Assembly (NCBI RefSeq): GCF_000612665.1
Contig: NZ_HG942067.1
Coordinates: forward strand, 1-44,205
DNA from: Neobacillus dielmonensis
Lineage (GTDB): Bacteria > Bacillota > Bacilli > Bacillales > Cytobacillaceae
DNA length: 44,205 nt
Direction: 5' to 3'
Shown here: positions 1-7,246 of the stretch, in pieces
Numbering within the stretch: position 1 is the first letter of the stretch
Layout: each line of letters opens with the position of its first letter
The notes under the pieces: generated by a model
What the model was told of the DNA's origin: nothing
The model's database searches: none
Seen by the model: only the letters and a program-made list of their open reading frames with translations
Translations under genes and position numbers: made by a program

Positions 1-69
<69 letters not shown>

Positions 70-164
70 AGTCATTTTAAAGCGAACTCGAGTTTATGAA
101 AGTTTCTTCTGATTATCTAGTTTTGAGGGAATAATCCCCAGTTTTATAACATTTATTTAAATTT
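70..164 (+). other. 23S-tRNA spacer lacking a 5S gene
   Basis: This 95-nt spacer runs directly from the 23S end to tRNA-Leu. In Bacillus rrn operons the 5S gene lies here. The segment around 115-140 resembles the usual pre-5S spacer, but none of the conserved 5S sequence is visible. No promoter or terminator was recognised in it. Confidence 0.7.
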
Positions 165-248
165 GCGGGTGTGGCGGAATCGGCAGACGCGCTAGATTCA
201 GGTTCTAGTGGTAGTAATACCGTATGGGTTCAAGTCCCTTCACCCGCA
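165..248 (+). tRNA. tRNA-Leu (anticodon CAG)
   Basis: Acceptor arms GCGGGTG and CACCCGC pair. The anticodon stem CTAGA/TCTAG holds the loop TTCAGGT, giving anticodon CAG. A long variable arm fits class II tRNA-Leu. The T-loop is GGTTCAAGTCC. The 3' CCA is not encoded (discriminator A followed by TCA). Confidence 0.95.
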
Positions 249-260
249 TCAGTGATTTTT

Positions 261-335
261 GCGGAAGTAGTTCAGTGGTAGAACACCACCTTGCCAAGGT
301 GGGGGTCGCGGGTTCGAATCCCGTCTTCCGCTCCA
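261..335 (+). tRNA. tRNA-Gly (anticodon GCC)
   Basis: Acceptor arms GCGGAAG and CTTCCGC pair. The anticodon stem CCACC/GGTGG holds the loop TTGCCAA, giving GCC. The T-loop is GGTTCGAATCC. The 3' CCA is encoded. Confidence 0.97.
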
Positions 336-339
336 ATAT

Positions 340-425
340 GCCGGGGTGGCGGAACTGGCAGACGCACAGGACTTAAAATCCTGCGGTAGGTGACTACCGT
401 ACCGGTTCGATTCCGGTCCTCGGCA
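340..425 (+). tRNA. tRNA-Leu (anticodon TAA)
   Basis: Acceptor arms GCCGGGG and CCTCGGC pair with one G-U. The anticodon loop CTTAAAA gives TAA. The long variable arm is typical of tRNA-Leu. The 3' CCA is not encoded. Confidence 0.96.
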
Positions 426-435
426 TCCTCTCTTC

Positions 436-509
436 CGGGAAATAGCTCAGCTTGGTAGAGCACTACGTTCGGGACGTAGGGGTCGCAGGTTCAAATCCTG
501 TTTTCCCGA
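436..509 (+). tRNA. tRNA-Pro (anticodon CGG)
   Basis: Acceptor arms CGGGAAA and TTTCCCG pair. The stem CTACG/CGTAG holds the loop TTCGGGA, giving CGG, an isoacceptor for CCG codons. The 3' CCA is not encoded. Confidence 0.95.
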
Positions 510-515
510 TCCTTC

Positions 516-588
516 GGGGTCTTAGCTCAGCTGGGAGAGCGCTTGCTTCGCAAGCAAGAGGTCGGCGGTTCAATCCCGCTAGACTCCA
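516..588 (+). tRNA. tRNA-Ala (anticodon CGC)
   Basis: Acceptor arms GGGGTCT and AGACTCC pair with one G-U. The stem CTTGC/GCAAG holds the loop TTCGCAA, giving CGC. The body resembles Bacillus tRNA-Ala. The 3' CCA is not encoded. Confidence 0.94.
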
Positions 589-604
589 ATTTAAATAATA
601 ACAT

Positions 605-681
605 GGCGGTGTAGCTCAGCTGGCTAGAGCGTACGGTTCATACCCGTAAGGTCGGGGGTTCGATCCCCTCCGCCGCTACCA
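605..681 (+). tRNA. tRNA-Met (anticodon CAT), elongator type
   Basis: The body closely resembles the elongator tRNA-Met of B. subtilis as recalled, with CAT in the loop TTCATAC. The first acceptor pair would be a G-U. It is not initiator type: the three G-C pairs at the base of the anticodon stem are missing. The 3' CCA is encoded. Confidence 0.95.
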
Positions 682-702
682 ATTAGAGTATGGCTTTTTT
701 TT

Positions 703-795
703 GGAGGAATACCCAAGTCCGGCTGAAGGGATCGGTCTTGAAAACCGACAGGCGGGTTAAACCGCGCGGGGGTTCGAATCCCTCTTCCTCCGCCA
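703..795 (+). tRNA. tRNA-Ser (anticodon TGA)
   Basis: Acceptor arms GGAGGAA and TTCCTCC pair. The stem TCGGT/ACCGA holds the loop CTTGAAA, giving TGA. The long variable arm is characteristic of tRNA-Ser. Discriminator G and the 3' CCA are encoded. Confidence 0.97.
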
Positions 796-802
796 TTGAT
801 TT

Positions 803-884
803 GGAGGGGTAGCGAAGTGGCTAAACGCGGCGGACTGTAAATCCGCTCCCTCAGGGTTCGGCGGTTCGAATCCGTCCCCCTCCA
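803..884 (+). tRNA. tRNA-Tyr (anticodon GTA)
   Basis: Acceptor arms GGAGGGG and CCCCTCC pair. The anticodon loop TGTAAAT gives GTA. The medium-long variable arm fits bacterial tRNA-Tyr. The 3' CCA is not encoded. Confidence 0.96.
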
Positions 885-890
885 TCCTAT

Positions 891-964
891 AGGGGCATAG
901 TTTAAAGGTAGAACAAAGGTCTCCAAAACCTTTGGTGTGGGTTCGATTCCTGCTGCCCCTGCCA
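891..964 (+). tRNA. tRNA-Trp (anticodon CCA)
   Basis: Acceptor arms AGGGGCA and TGCCCCT pair. The anticodon loop CTCCAAA gives CCA. Discriminator G and the 3' CCA are encoded. Confidence 0.97.
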
Positions 965-985
965 TATATTTATAATTTAATTTTA

Positions 986-1059
<74 letters not shown>

Positions 1060-1061
1060 TT

Positions 1062-1092
1062 AAACCGAGTTCTTATTGAATTCGGTTTTTTT
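1062..1092 (+). terminator. Rho-independent terminator of the rRNA-tRNA operon
   Basis: AACCGAGTTC and GAATTCGGTT form a stem around a short loop, followed directly by a T-run. It lies just after the last tRNA. Confidence 0.9.
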
Positions 1093-1184
1093 ATGTGCTC
1101 CATTGACTTCCACTAATTTTCTTATTAATCAAAACCATATTAGGAAATTCTAAAGGAAAAGCATAAGCAATGGGGGAATCTGAG

Positions 1185-1994
1185 ATGCCTGAACTTCCAG
1201 AAATGGAAAATTATAAAATACATTTAAACCATAAAATTGCCGGCCAAGACATTACCGATATACAAATCAATCGGGAAAAGTCAATCAACATTAATGCAGG
1301 GCTTTTTACTAATACAGTCCTGCACCAAAAAGTATTGAATGTTAGTCGGAGAGGTAAGCATTTGCTGTTTCACCTGCAAAACGGATATGTCCTTTTACTT
1401 CATCTGATGTTGGGGGGATGGATGTTTTTTGGACAGGAATCAGACAAGCCTAAACGTACGATTCAGGTTCGCCTCTCATTTGGCAACGAGCATCTTTATT
1501 TTATTGGGCTTAGGCTTGGATACTTGCACCTATATAATCCCCAGGAAACACAAGACAAACTGTCTCACTTAGGCCCCGAACCATTAGACCCCAATTTTAC
1601 CGCAATTGAATTTATTAATCGATTAAATAAAAAACATGGGCGGTTAAAAACAACACTAATTGACCAAGAGTTTATTGCTGGAATTGGAAATTGTTATTCT
1701 GCAGAAATCTGTTTTCACGCTGGGATACTGCCTATAAAAGATATTGATGATCTCGATGATCCTGTGAAAAGTCAATTATATCAGTCCATGAAAACTGTAC
1801 TTTTAGAGGGCATTAGACTGGGCGGGTACATGGATAATCCATTTTATTCAGGGGATACAAAAACAGGGGGATTCAATGAACACTGTCAAGTATATGATCG
1901 TGAAGGTCAGCCCTGCCATCGGTGCGGGACAATTATTATCAAACAAATGGTCTCTTCACGAAAGACATTTTATTGTCCGAATTGTCAAAAGTAA
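1185..1994 (+). CDS. Fpg/Nei-family DNA glycosylase/AP lyase (MutM-like)
   Basis: Predicted base-excision-repair glycosylase that removes oxidised purines (8-oxoG, FaPy) and cleaves the abasic site. The start at 1185 is chosen because this family needs proline right after the processed Met: the protein then begins MPELPE, with catalytic P2 and E3. GGGGGA at 1172-1177 is a well-spaced ribosome binding site; an ATG 15 nt upstream would bury P2. Other marks are K58 in the RRGKHL loop, an H2TH region ending GIGNCYSAE, and a C-terminal zinc finger C244-x2-C247...C264-x2-C267 with the conserved Arg259. At 269 aa it is of normal family length. It is monocistronic, between the tRNA terminator and its own terminator. 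The sequence is somewhat divergent from classical MutM (the N-terminus continues MENYK rather than VETVR), so it may be a paralogue with a shifted lesion preference. Confidence 0.92.
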   Translation: MPELPEMENYKIHLNHKIAGQDITDIQINREKSININAGLFTNTVLHQKVLNVSRRGKHLLFHLQNGYVLLLHLMLGGWMFFGQESDKPKRTIQVRLSFGNEHLYFIGLRLGYLHLYNPQETQDKLSHLGPEPLDPNFTAIEFINRLNKKHGRLKTTLIDQEFIAGIGNCYSAEICFHAGILPIKDIDDLDDPVKSQLYQSMKTVLLEGIRLGGYMDNPFYSGDTKTGGFNEHCQVYDREGQPCHRCGTIIIKQMVSSRKTFYCPNCQK

Positions 1995-1997
1995 TCT

Positions 1998-2023
1998 ATC
2001 TCGCCAATCTGGCGAGATTTTTT
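1998..2023 (+). terminator. Rho-independent terminator after the glycosylase gene
   Basis: Perfect 9-bp stem ATCTCGCCA/TGGCGAGAT with a 3-nt loop, followed by T6. It starts 4 nt after the stop codon. Confidence 0.93.
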
Positions 2024-2061
2024 AATTATATTTAAAATAAGTAAATTTGTAAAAATAGTGG

Positions 2062-2091
2062 TTTCGAATTCATTTTAAATAGTATATACTA
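2062..2091 (+). promoter_or_regulatory. Candidate ccpN promoter with overlapping 12-bp palindrome
   Basis: TTTCGA at 2062-2067, a 17-nt spacer and TATACT at 2085-2090 form a plausible sigma-A promoter with a weak -35. The -10 lies inside the perfect palindrome TAGTATATACTA (2080-2091), which could be an operator for autoregulation. This is an inference only. Confidence 0.45.
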
Positions 2092-2165
2092 AATATAAAT
2101 AAGTATAGCATAATTGTTGAGAAACCAAAGAATATACCCTAATTAATCAAATAAAGGGGGTGGTA

Positions 2166-2807
2166 ATGATTAAACTTAGCAAACGTCAGGATGAAATTTT
2201 ACAAATAGTGAAACAAAATGGTCCAATAACGGGGAAGAAGATTGCTGATAAGCTTTCCGTAACAAGAGCAGCATTAAGACCGGATTTGGCCATTTTAACG
2301 ATGTCAGGAAAATTGGAAGCCAGGCCCAGGGTTGGATATTATTTTAATGACAAGTTTGAATTGAAACAGCAAGCCCAACAGTTTATTTATCAGAAGGTTG
2401 CAGACTTTAAGGCACATCCAATTGTAGTTGAAAAATCAACGTCAGTTTACAATGCTGTAGTTCAGCTTTTTTTAGAAGATGTGGGCACTTTATATACGGT
2501 TGATTCCGAAGGACATTTAGCGGGAGTGATTTCTCGAAAGGATTTACTTAGGGCAGCTTTAGGTAATAGAAATCTCCAGGAATTACCGGTCAGTGTCATT
2601 ATGACACGAATGCCCAATATCATTACTATTTTTCCTGAGGAGTCGTTACTCGAGGCAGCAAAAAAAATGATCAATTATCATATAGATTCTTTACCTGTTG
2701 TGAAGGAAGTAGATCAGCAGAAAAATACATATTTGTTATTGGGGAGAATAACCAAAACTACGATAACAAGGGCATATGTAGAAATCATGGAAGGTAAAAC
2801 TGTCTAA
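2166..2807 (+). CDS. ccpN: CcpN-type transcriptional regulator (HTH + two CBS domains)
   Basis: Likely the catabolite repressor of gluconeogenic genes; in B. subtilis CcpN represses gapB and pckA on glucose and senses the energy state through its CBS pair. Residues ~5-55 form a DeoR-like winged helix with the typical segment [20 protein letters not shown] and the family phrase [20 protein letters not shown]. Two CBS domains follow (~78-135 and ~145-205; phrases [11 protein letters not shown] and DSLPVVKE). The ATG at 2166 is chosen over the GTG at 2160 because AAAGGGGGTGG ends 3 nt before it and the GTG overlaps that site. Immediately downstream are the PPDK regulator (13-nt gap) and ppdK, which suggests one operon for pyruvate/PEP interconversion. 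Confidence 0.93.
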   Translation: MIKLSKRQDEILQIVKQNGPITGKKIADKLSVTRAALRPDLAILTMSGKLEARPRVGYYFNDKFELKQQAQQFIYQKVADFKAHPIVVEKSTSVYNAVVQLFLEDVGTLYTVDSEGHLAGVISRKDLLRAALGNRNLQELPVSVIMTRMPNIITIFPEESLLEAAKKMINYHIDSLPVVKEVDQQKNTYLLLGRITKTTITRAYVEIMEGKTV

Positions 2808-2820
2808 GGGAGGGCTGCAG

Positions 2821-3633
2821 TTGGTTCAGAAAGAAGTGGTTTATGTGGTGAGTGACTCAGTTGGGGAAACAGCTGAGTTCGTTGTAAAAGCAGTGGCAAC
2901 ACAGTTTAACGGAGGTCATGTAGAAATCCGCCGCAGTTCTTATGTTGAAGATATTGAAGATATCGAGGATGTTTTGATTTTAGCAAAAAGAGATCATTCC
3001 ATCATCGCCTATACCATTGTTATTCCTAATTTAAAGGAGTATTTAGATAGAAGAGCAAGCGAAGAAAGGATTACTGCTGTGGATTTACTAAGTCCGTTGA
3101 TGAATGCGTTTGAGACAAGGTTTCATAAGCCGCCACATCACCGTCCTGGACTGATGAGGAAATTGGATGAGGAGTATTTTCGGAAAATTGAAGCAATTGA
3201 GTTTGCTGTTAAATATGACGATGGGCGAGATCCACGCGGCATTTTAAAAGCAGACATTGTGTTAATTGGAGTATCTAGGACATCAAAAACGCCATTGTCC
3301 ATGTATTTGGCACACAAGCGATTTAAAGTGGCAAATGTTCCATTGGTACCGGAAGTACCGCCGCCGGAGGAATTATATCAGGTGCCGAGGAAAAATTGTA
3401 TCGGCTTGATTATCTCTCCGAATAAATTAAATGAAATTAGAAAAGAGAGATTAAGAGCTTTGGGTCTAGCCTCAAAAGCGAATTATGCAAGTTTCCAAAG
3501 GATTCTGGATGAATTGGATTACGCCGAGAAAATTATGAAACGTGTTGGCTGTCCGGTCATTGATGTCTCCAATAAAGCCATTGAAGAAACAGCCGGTTTA
3601 ATTCTGGATATTTTAAAAAAGGAAAGGAGTTAG
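2821..3633 (+). CDS. yqfL: Pyruvate, phosphate dikinase regulatory protein (PSRP/DUF299 kinase-pyrophosphorylase)
   Basis: Bifunctional regulator that phosphorylates (using ADP) and dephosphorylates the Thr beside the catalytic His of PPDK, switching it off and on. At 270 aa it has the family length. It contains the P-loop-like motif GVSRTSKT at residues 150-157 and the family opening [18 protein letters not shown]. The UUG start at 2821 is preceded by GGGAGGG at good distance. Its target gene ppdK begins 6 nt after its stop, strong context support. Between ccpN and ppdK it mirrors the yqzB(ccpN)-yqfL order of B. subtilis, but with ppdK attached. Confidence 0.94.
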   Translation: MVQKEVVYVVSDSVGETAEFVVKAVATQFNGGHVEIRRSSYVEDIEDIEDVLILAKRDHSIIAYTIVIPNLKEYLDRRASEERITAVDLLSPLMNAFETRFHKPPHHRPGLMRKLDEEYFRKIEAIEFAVKYDDGRDPRGILKADIVLIGVSRTSKTPLSMYLAHKRFKVANVPLVPEVPPPEELYQVPRKNCIGLIISPNKLNEIRKERLRALGLASKANYASFQRILDELDYAEKIMKRVGCPVIDVSNKAIEETAGLILDILKKERS

Positions 3634-3639
3634 TGGATT

Positions 3640-6309
3640 ATGGAGAAGTTCGTCTATTTATTCCATGAAGGAAATGGAAATATGCGTGACCTGCTAGGTG
3701 GGAAAGGGGCAAATTTAGCGGAGATGACCCGTATTGGGTTGCCTGTCCCCTATGGATTTACGATTACCACCCATGCTTGTAATACCTACTATGAATCTAA
3801 TAAAACCGTCCCAGAATTGGTTGAAAGACAGACATTGGAGGCTTTAGCCTGTTTAGAAGAAAGAATGGGAAAAAAATTGGGGGACCCGCTAAACCCTTTG
3901 CTAGTGTCGGTCCGCTCCGGCTCCGTGTTTTCTATGCCTGGAATGATGGACACCATTTTAAACCTCGGGATGAATGATGAAACGGTGGAAGGGGTAGCAG
4001 CATTAACCAATAATCCACGGTTTGCTTTCGATTCCTACCGCCGTTTTATTCAAATGTTTAGCAATGTGGTACTTAATATCGATACGTTTTATTTTGAACA
4101 GCTTTTAGAAGAGACACGAGAGCAAAAAGGATATGTTTCAGACCCGGAAATGACTGCAGAAGACTGGCAGGAAGTGATTGTGGGTTACAAACAGATCGTC
4201 AAAAAACATACAAGAAAAGATTTTCCTCAAAATCCAAAAGAGCAGCTGTTTCTTGCTATTAATGCCGTATTTGATTCTTGGAATAACCAGCGGGCGATTG
4301 TATACCGCCGCTTGAACAAAATACCAGATCATCTTGGTACCGCCGTAAATATTCAAAGTATGGTTTTCGGTAACATGGGTAATGACTCTGGGACAGGTGT
4401 TGCGTTCACCAGGAATCCGTCTACCGGAGAACCCGTACTTTATGGTGAGTACTTAATTAATGCTCAAGGAGAGGATGTAGTGGCGGGGATTCGCACGCCG
4501 CAGCCGATAGCAGCCTTGAAGGAAGAAATGCCCGAAGTTTACCAGCAATTTACTGAAACTAGCCACCGATTAGAGCAGCATTATAAAGAAATGCAAGATA
4601 TTGAATTTACCGTTGAACGAGGAAAACTATTCATCTTGCAAACACGTAACGGTAAACGGACGGCACAGGCAGCGATTCGAATTGCCGTTGATATGGTGAA
4701 AGAAGGCATCATTGACAGAAGAACCGCATTGCTCCATGTTGATCCGGACCAATTAAATCAATTGCTGCATCGCCGGATTGATGACACAGCCACTCGTAAA
4801 GTATTGGCAAAGGGACTGCCTGCATCACCAGGGGCAGCAACAGGCCAGGTTGTGTTTGATGCTGATGAAGCGGAGCAATTAGGTAATGAGGGCACCAAGG
4901 TTATTCTGGTCCGTCCTGAAACTACCCCTGATGATATACATGGGATTGTGGCTTCTCAAGGGGTATTAACAAGCCGAGGTGGAATGACCAGCCATGCAGC
5001 GGTTGTTGCTCGCGGTATGGGGAAAGCATGTATTTGTGGCTGTGAGGCAATCAAAATTGATTTAAGATCAAAAAAATTTACTGTAGGGGATAGGGTGGTC
5101 CATTACCGCGACACTATTACCATTGATGGATCGACAGGTGAAATCATGCTGGGGGAAATTTCTATGATTGATCCAGAGTTATCACCCGAATTTCAGCTTT
5201 TATTAGGATGGGCAGATCAGGAACGGAAAATCGGAGTTCGTGCCAATGCAGATAATCCTGAAGATACCAAGAAAGCATTCGAGTTTGGGGCTGAAGGAGT
5301 TGGCTTGTGCCGAACAGAACACATGTTTATGGATCAGTATCGGATACCAATCGTGCAAAAAATGATATTGGCAGATAATTATGAGGAAAGAATGGAAGCG
5401 CTCGAACAGCTCTTGCCAATGCAGCAGGGTGACTTCGAGGGAATCTTTGAAGCAATGCAAGGCTACCCTGTCACAGTTCGATTATTAGATCCACCGCTCC
5501 ATGAATTCCTACCTTATAAAGAAGAACTGATAGTAGAGGTAACAAAGCTTCAAATCTTGGACCCACAATCAAAGGAGTTGAAGCAAAAAGAACAGCTATT
5601 GAAGAAGGTTCGTCAACTGGATGAGTTTAACCCAATGCTTGGACACCGTGGCTGCCGTTTGGGTATGACCTATCCAGAAATCTATGATATGCAAGCTAAA
5701 GCCATTTTCTATGCAGCAGCAAAATTAGCAGAGAAAGGGATCGAAGTTCAACCAGAAATTATGATTCCGCTTGTCGGGCATGTCAATGAATTAAAACAAA
5801 TGCGCCAACTGGTAGTTAATGCAGCATCAACAGTGCAGGAGGAAACAGGAACAACCATTCATTACACAATCGGTACGATGATTGAAATACCACGAGCAGC
5901 TTTAACTGCTGACAAAATTGCCGAGGAAGCCGACTTTTTCTCGTTTGGAACTAATGATTTAACTCAAACCACCTTTGGTTTTAGTCGTGATGATGCGGAA
6001 GGTAAATTTCTGCAAGCCTATATTGAACACAAAGTTCTCCCGGAGAATCCGTTTGCCGTGTTAGACCAAGAGGGGGTCGGAAAGCTGGTAGAAACAGGTG
6101 TCCAGCTTGGCCGCTTGACAAAGCCTTCTTTAAAAACCGGTATTTGCGGTGAGCATGGAGGAGAAAAAAGCTCGATCGATTTCTGTTATAAAACGGGCTT
6201 AAATTATGTCAGTTGTTCGCCGTATCGGGTGCCACTTGCTCGTTTGGCTGCAGCCCAGGCTGCTATTCGCCATCAGGAAAATAAACAAGAAGTATTTACT
6301 ACTGCATAA
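3640..6309 (+). CDS. ppdK: Pyruvate, phosphate dikinase
   Basis: Interconverts pyruvate + ATP + Pi and PEP + AMP + PPi in the cytosol, feeding gluconeogenesis. Domains in order: N-terminal ATP-grasp (starts FHEGNGNMRDLLGGKGANLAEM), a central swivelling domain with the phospho-His in GGMTSHAAVVARG (H452, preceded by T450, the Thr controlled by the regulatory protein), and a C-terminal TIM-barrel PEP/pyruvate domain with catalytic C836 in GICGEHGG. 889 aa is normal. AAAGGAG sits 11 nt before the ATG. It is the third gene of the ccpN-yqfL-ppdK cluster and ends at a terminator. All key residues are present, so activity is expected. Confidence 0.97.
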   Translation: MEKFVYLFHEGNGNMRDLLGGKGANLAEMTRIGLPVPYGFTITTHACNTYYESNKTVPELVERQTLEALACLEERMGKKLGDPLNPLLVSVRSGSVFSMPGMMDTILNLGMNDETVEGVAALTNNPRFAFDSYRRFIQMFSNVVLNIDTFYFEQLLEETREQKGYVSDPEMTAEDWQEVIVGYKQIVKKHTRKDFPQNPKEQLFLAINAVFDSWNNQRAIVYRRLNKIPDHLGTAVNIQSMVFGNMGNDSGTGVAFTRNPSTGEPVLYGEYLINAQGEDVVAGIRTPQPIAALKEEMPEVYQQFTETSHRLEQHYKEMQDIEFTVERGKLFILQTRNGKRTAQAAIRIAVDMVKEGIIDRRTALLHVDPDQLNQLLHRRIDDTATRKVLAKGLPASPGAATGQVVFDADEAEQLGNEGTKVILVRPETTPDDIHGIVASQGVLTSRGGMTSHAAVVARGMGKACICGCEAIKIDLRSKKFTVGDRVVHYRDTITIDGSTGEIMLGEISMIDPELSPEFQLLLGWADQERKIGVRANADNPEDTKKAFEFGAEGVGLCRTEHMFMDQYRIPIVQKMILADNYEERMEALEQLLPMQQGDFEGIFEAMQGYPVTVRLLDPPLHEFLPYKEELIVEVTKLQILDPQSKELKQKEQLLKKVRQLDEFNPMLGHRGCRLGMTYPEIYDMQAKAIFYAAAKLAEKGIEVQPEIMIPLVGHVNELKQMRQLVVNAASTVQEETGTTIHYTIGTMIEIPRAALTADKIAEEADFFSFGTNDLTQTTFGFSRDDAEGKFLQAYIEHKVLPENPFAVLDQEGVGKLVETGVQLGRLTKPSLKTGICGEHGGEKSSIDFCYKTGLNYVSCSPYRVPLARLAAAQAAIRHQENKQEVFTTA

Positions 6310-6316
6310 AAGAATG

Positions 6317-6347
6317 GAACGGTGTCAATAGGCACCGTTCTCTTATT
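6317..6347 (+). terminator. Rho-independent terminator after ppdK
   Basis: Stem GAACGGTGTC/GGCACCGTTC (one G-U) with loop AATA, followed by TCTTATT. The U-tract is interrupted but the stem is strong. Confidence 0.8.
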
Positions 6348-6403
6348 ATGTAAGCATAAACCGGATTAGCCCCCATATTTTTGCTTATACTATAAAAAAA
6401 TTA

Positions 6404-6642
6404 GGCTCTGTTAAACGTTAAATGATCATGTTGATTTTTTCTTTGTTGATTGGAGCGGAATGCGCTCGACTCCTCGAAAATCTTCAATGATGCTATCGCA
6501 TCATTTCGTGCGAAGAAAGTTCATGGATGCTTTCCTTGTGGTATCGCATTTTCTTCGTACGTGGGCGGATTCGAGATGAATTTCAGTGTCCTGCGGTTGT
6601 ACAGGGCTGGGGCTGCAATCAACAGCCAAATGTACCAGAGCT
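6404..6642. mobile_element. Small inverted-repeat (MITE-like) element, copy 1
   Basis: The ends GGCTCTGTTA and TACCAGAGCT are imperfect inverted repeats, with subterminal TGTTGATT and AATCAACA also inverted. The 7-bp sequence AAAATTA flanks both sides (6397-6403 and 6643-6649), like a target duplication. The left interior GGAGCGGAATGCGCTCGACT and the right end ATCAACAGCCAAAT match the copy at 34605-34795, but the middle differs and contains its own hairpins (for example ATGATGC/GCATCAT near 6487-6504). Short open frames inside it are not credible genes. It has no transposase, so any movement would need one in trans. Confidence 0.7.
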
Positions 6643-6666
6643 AAAATTAAAAAGTGAGGAATATAC

Positions 6667-6858
6667 ATGGGAGCTATTGAAAGAAACGGATACCGCTTTG
6701 TACCGGAATATAGTGTGATTCAACAAAATGGAGCAATCCATGTCTATAATAAAGAGAAGTTTATAGAGGAAATAAGATTTAAGTTTTCAGGAAAATTCCC
6801 TGAAATGGACCAAATAGAGGACCTAGTAGACAAATATTGTGAGCAGAATAATCTATAA
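6667..6858 (+). CDS. ybxH: Small YbxH-like protein
   Basis: 63-aa soluble protein beginning MGAIERNGYRF. From memory this opening and length match the YbxH family of uncharacterised Bacillus proteins. A well-spaced GTGAGGA (6654-6660) precedes the ATG. No membrane segment or signal peptide is visible, and the C-terminal half is charged and helical. Function is unknown. It begins 24 nt after the end of the MITE-like element, so the element may have inserted in its 5' region and may supply or disrupt its promoter. Confidence 0.75.
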   Translation: MGAIERNGYRFVPEYSVIQQNGAIHVYNKEKFIEEIRFKFSGKFPEMDQIEDLVDKYCEQNNL

Positions 6859-6865
6859 GGAACAC

Positions 6866-6894
6866 TTGTTCGATTGTTAAATCAATGCTATAAT
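6866..6894 (+). promoter_or_regulatory. Sigma-A promoter of toxin locus 1
   Basis: TTGTTC (6866-6871), a 17-nt spacer and a perfect TATAAT (6889-6894). Transcription would start near 6901, about 60 nt before the small toxin frame. Confidence 0.8.
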
Positions 6895-6921
6895 GTAACA
6901 TGCAATAGAATAGGACTTTTC

Positions 6922-6960
6922 AAGGGTGGGGCACATCTCCTGTCAGAAAGGAGGTGATGC
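6922..6960 (+). promoter_or_regulatory. Toxin 1 leader: anti-Shine-Dalgarno hairpin
   Basis: GCACATCTCCT (6931-6941) can pair with AGGAGGTGATGC (6949-6960), burying a full-length AAAGGAGGTGAT ribosome binding site in a stem with one wobble and one bulge. Just upstream, AAGGGTGG (6922-6929) is exactly complementary to CCACCCTT (7048-7055) downstream of the frame. Such sequestration is common in type I toxin mRNAs. Confidence 0.7.
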
Positions 6961-6962
6961 TT

Positions 6963-7046
6963 TTGACAGTGTACCAGGGATTGATGTTTGCTGTATCGTT
7001 TGCCAGTCTCATTGTCACGGTACTGTCGTTTCACCGAAAAAAATAA
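6963..7046 (+). CDS. Putative holin-like type I toxin, 27 aa
   Basis: A 27-residue peptide reading MTVYQGLMFAVSF then ASLIVTVLSFHRKK: one hydrophobic helix (~residues 6-22) ending in a basic tail. This is the shape and consensus opening (TVYxG) of the Bacillus/phage holin-like toxin family (Hol_Tox type). The UUG at 6963 is chosen because it lies 8 nt after GGAGG; an in-frame ATG at 6957 overlaps the binding site. The gene has its own promoter, a sequestered ribosome binding site and a terminator, forming an isolated locus. A homologue of the same layout lies at 17763-17858. I could not identify a convincing antisense-RNA promoter on the minus strand, so the antitoxin remains an inference. 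Confidence 0.75.
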   Translation: MTVYQGLMFAVSFASLIVTVLSFHRKK

Positions 7047-7082
7047 TCCACCCTTGAGCCGGCAAGCAGGAGAGGTGGATTA
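7044..7082 (+). other. Toxin 1 stop-codon hairpin
   Basis: TAATCCACC (7044-7052, which contains the stop codon) pairs perfectly with GGTGGATTA (7074-7082). The same arm can instead pair with the 5' leader, so this is a potential RNA switch. The second toxin locus has the counterpart at 17856-17892. Confidence 0.7.
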
Positions 7083-7126
7083 CTGTTTCGCCGATCCCCA
7101 ATCATGGGAAGTCAGCTATTGCAAAG

Positions 7127-7162
7127 CCGAGCGGTTTCCTGTAAGTTCTGCTCGGTCTTTTT
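7127..7162 (+). terminator. Terminator of toxin locus 1
   Basis: CCGAGC (7127-7132) pairs with GCTCGG (7150-7155), followed by TCTTTTTT. The loop is long (17 nt) and may be further structured. Confidence 0.75.
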
Positions 7163-7246
7163 TACTATATGCGCTTCTATACGAACATTATACATAAGAT
7201 TAAGACAAAAGGAAATGAAAATGTCAAAATGATTGGAGGGGCAGGG

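Noticed and set aside
272..965. Open frames of 63 and 113 codons on the minus strand across the tRNA cluster
   Set aside because: They lie on the complement of well-formed tRNA genes, and their peptide text consists of the typical translated-tRNA phrases (GIRTRDP-like). They are artefacts.
6450..6718. Short plus-strand open frames inside MITE-like copy 1
   Set aside because: No ribosome binding sites; frames come from hairpin sequence and overlap the true start of the YbxH-like gene.
7167..7200. Minus-strand TATAAT-like box as promoter of an antisense antitoxin RNA for toxin 1
   Set aside because: A TATAAT exists on the complement near 7189-7194, but no acceptable -35 element is present. 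It is too weak to annotate.
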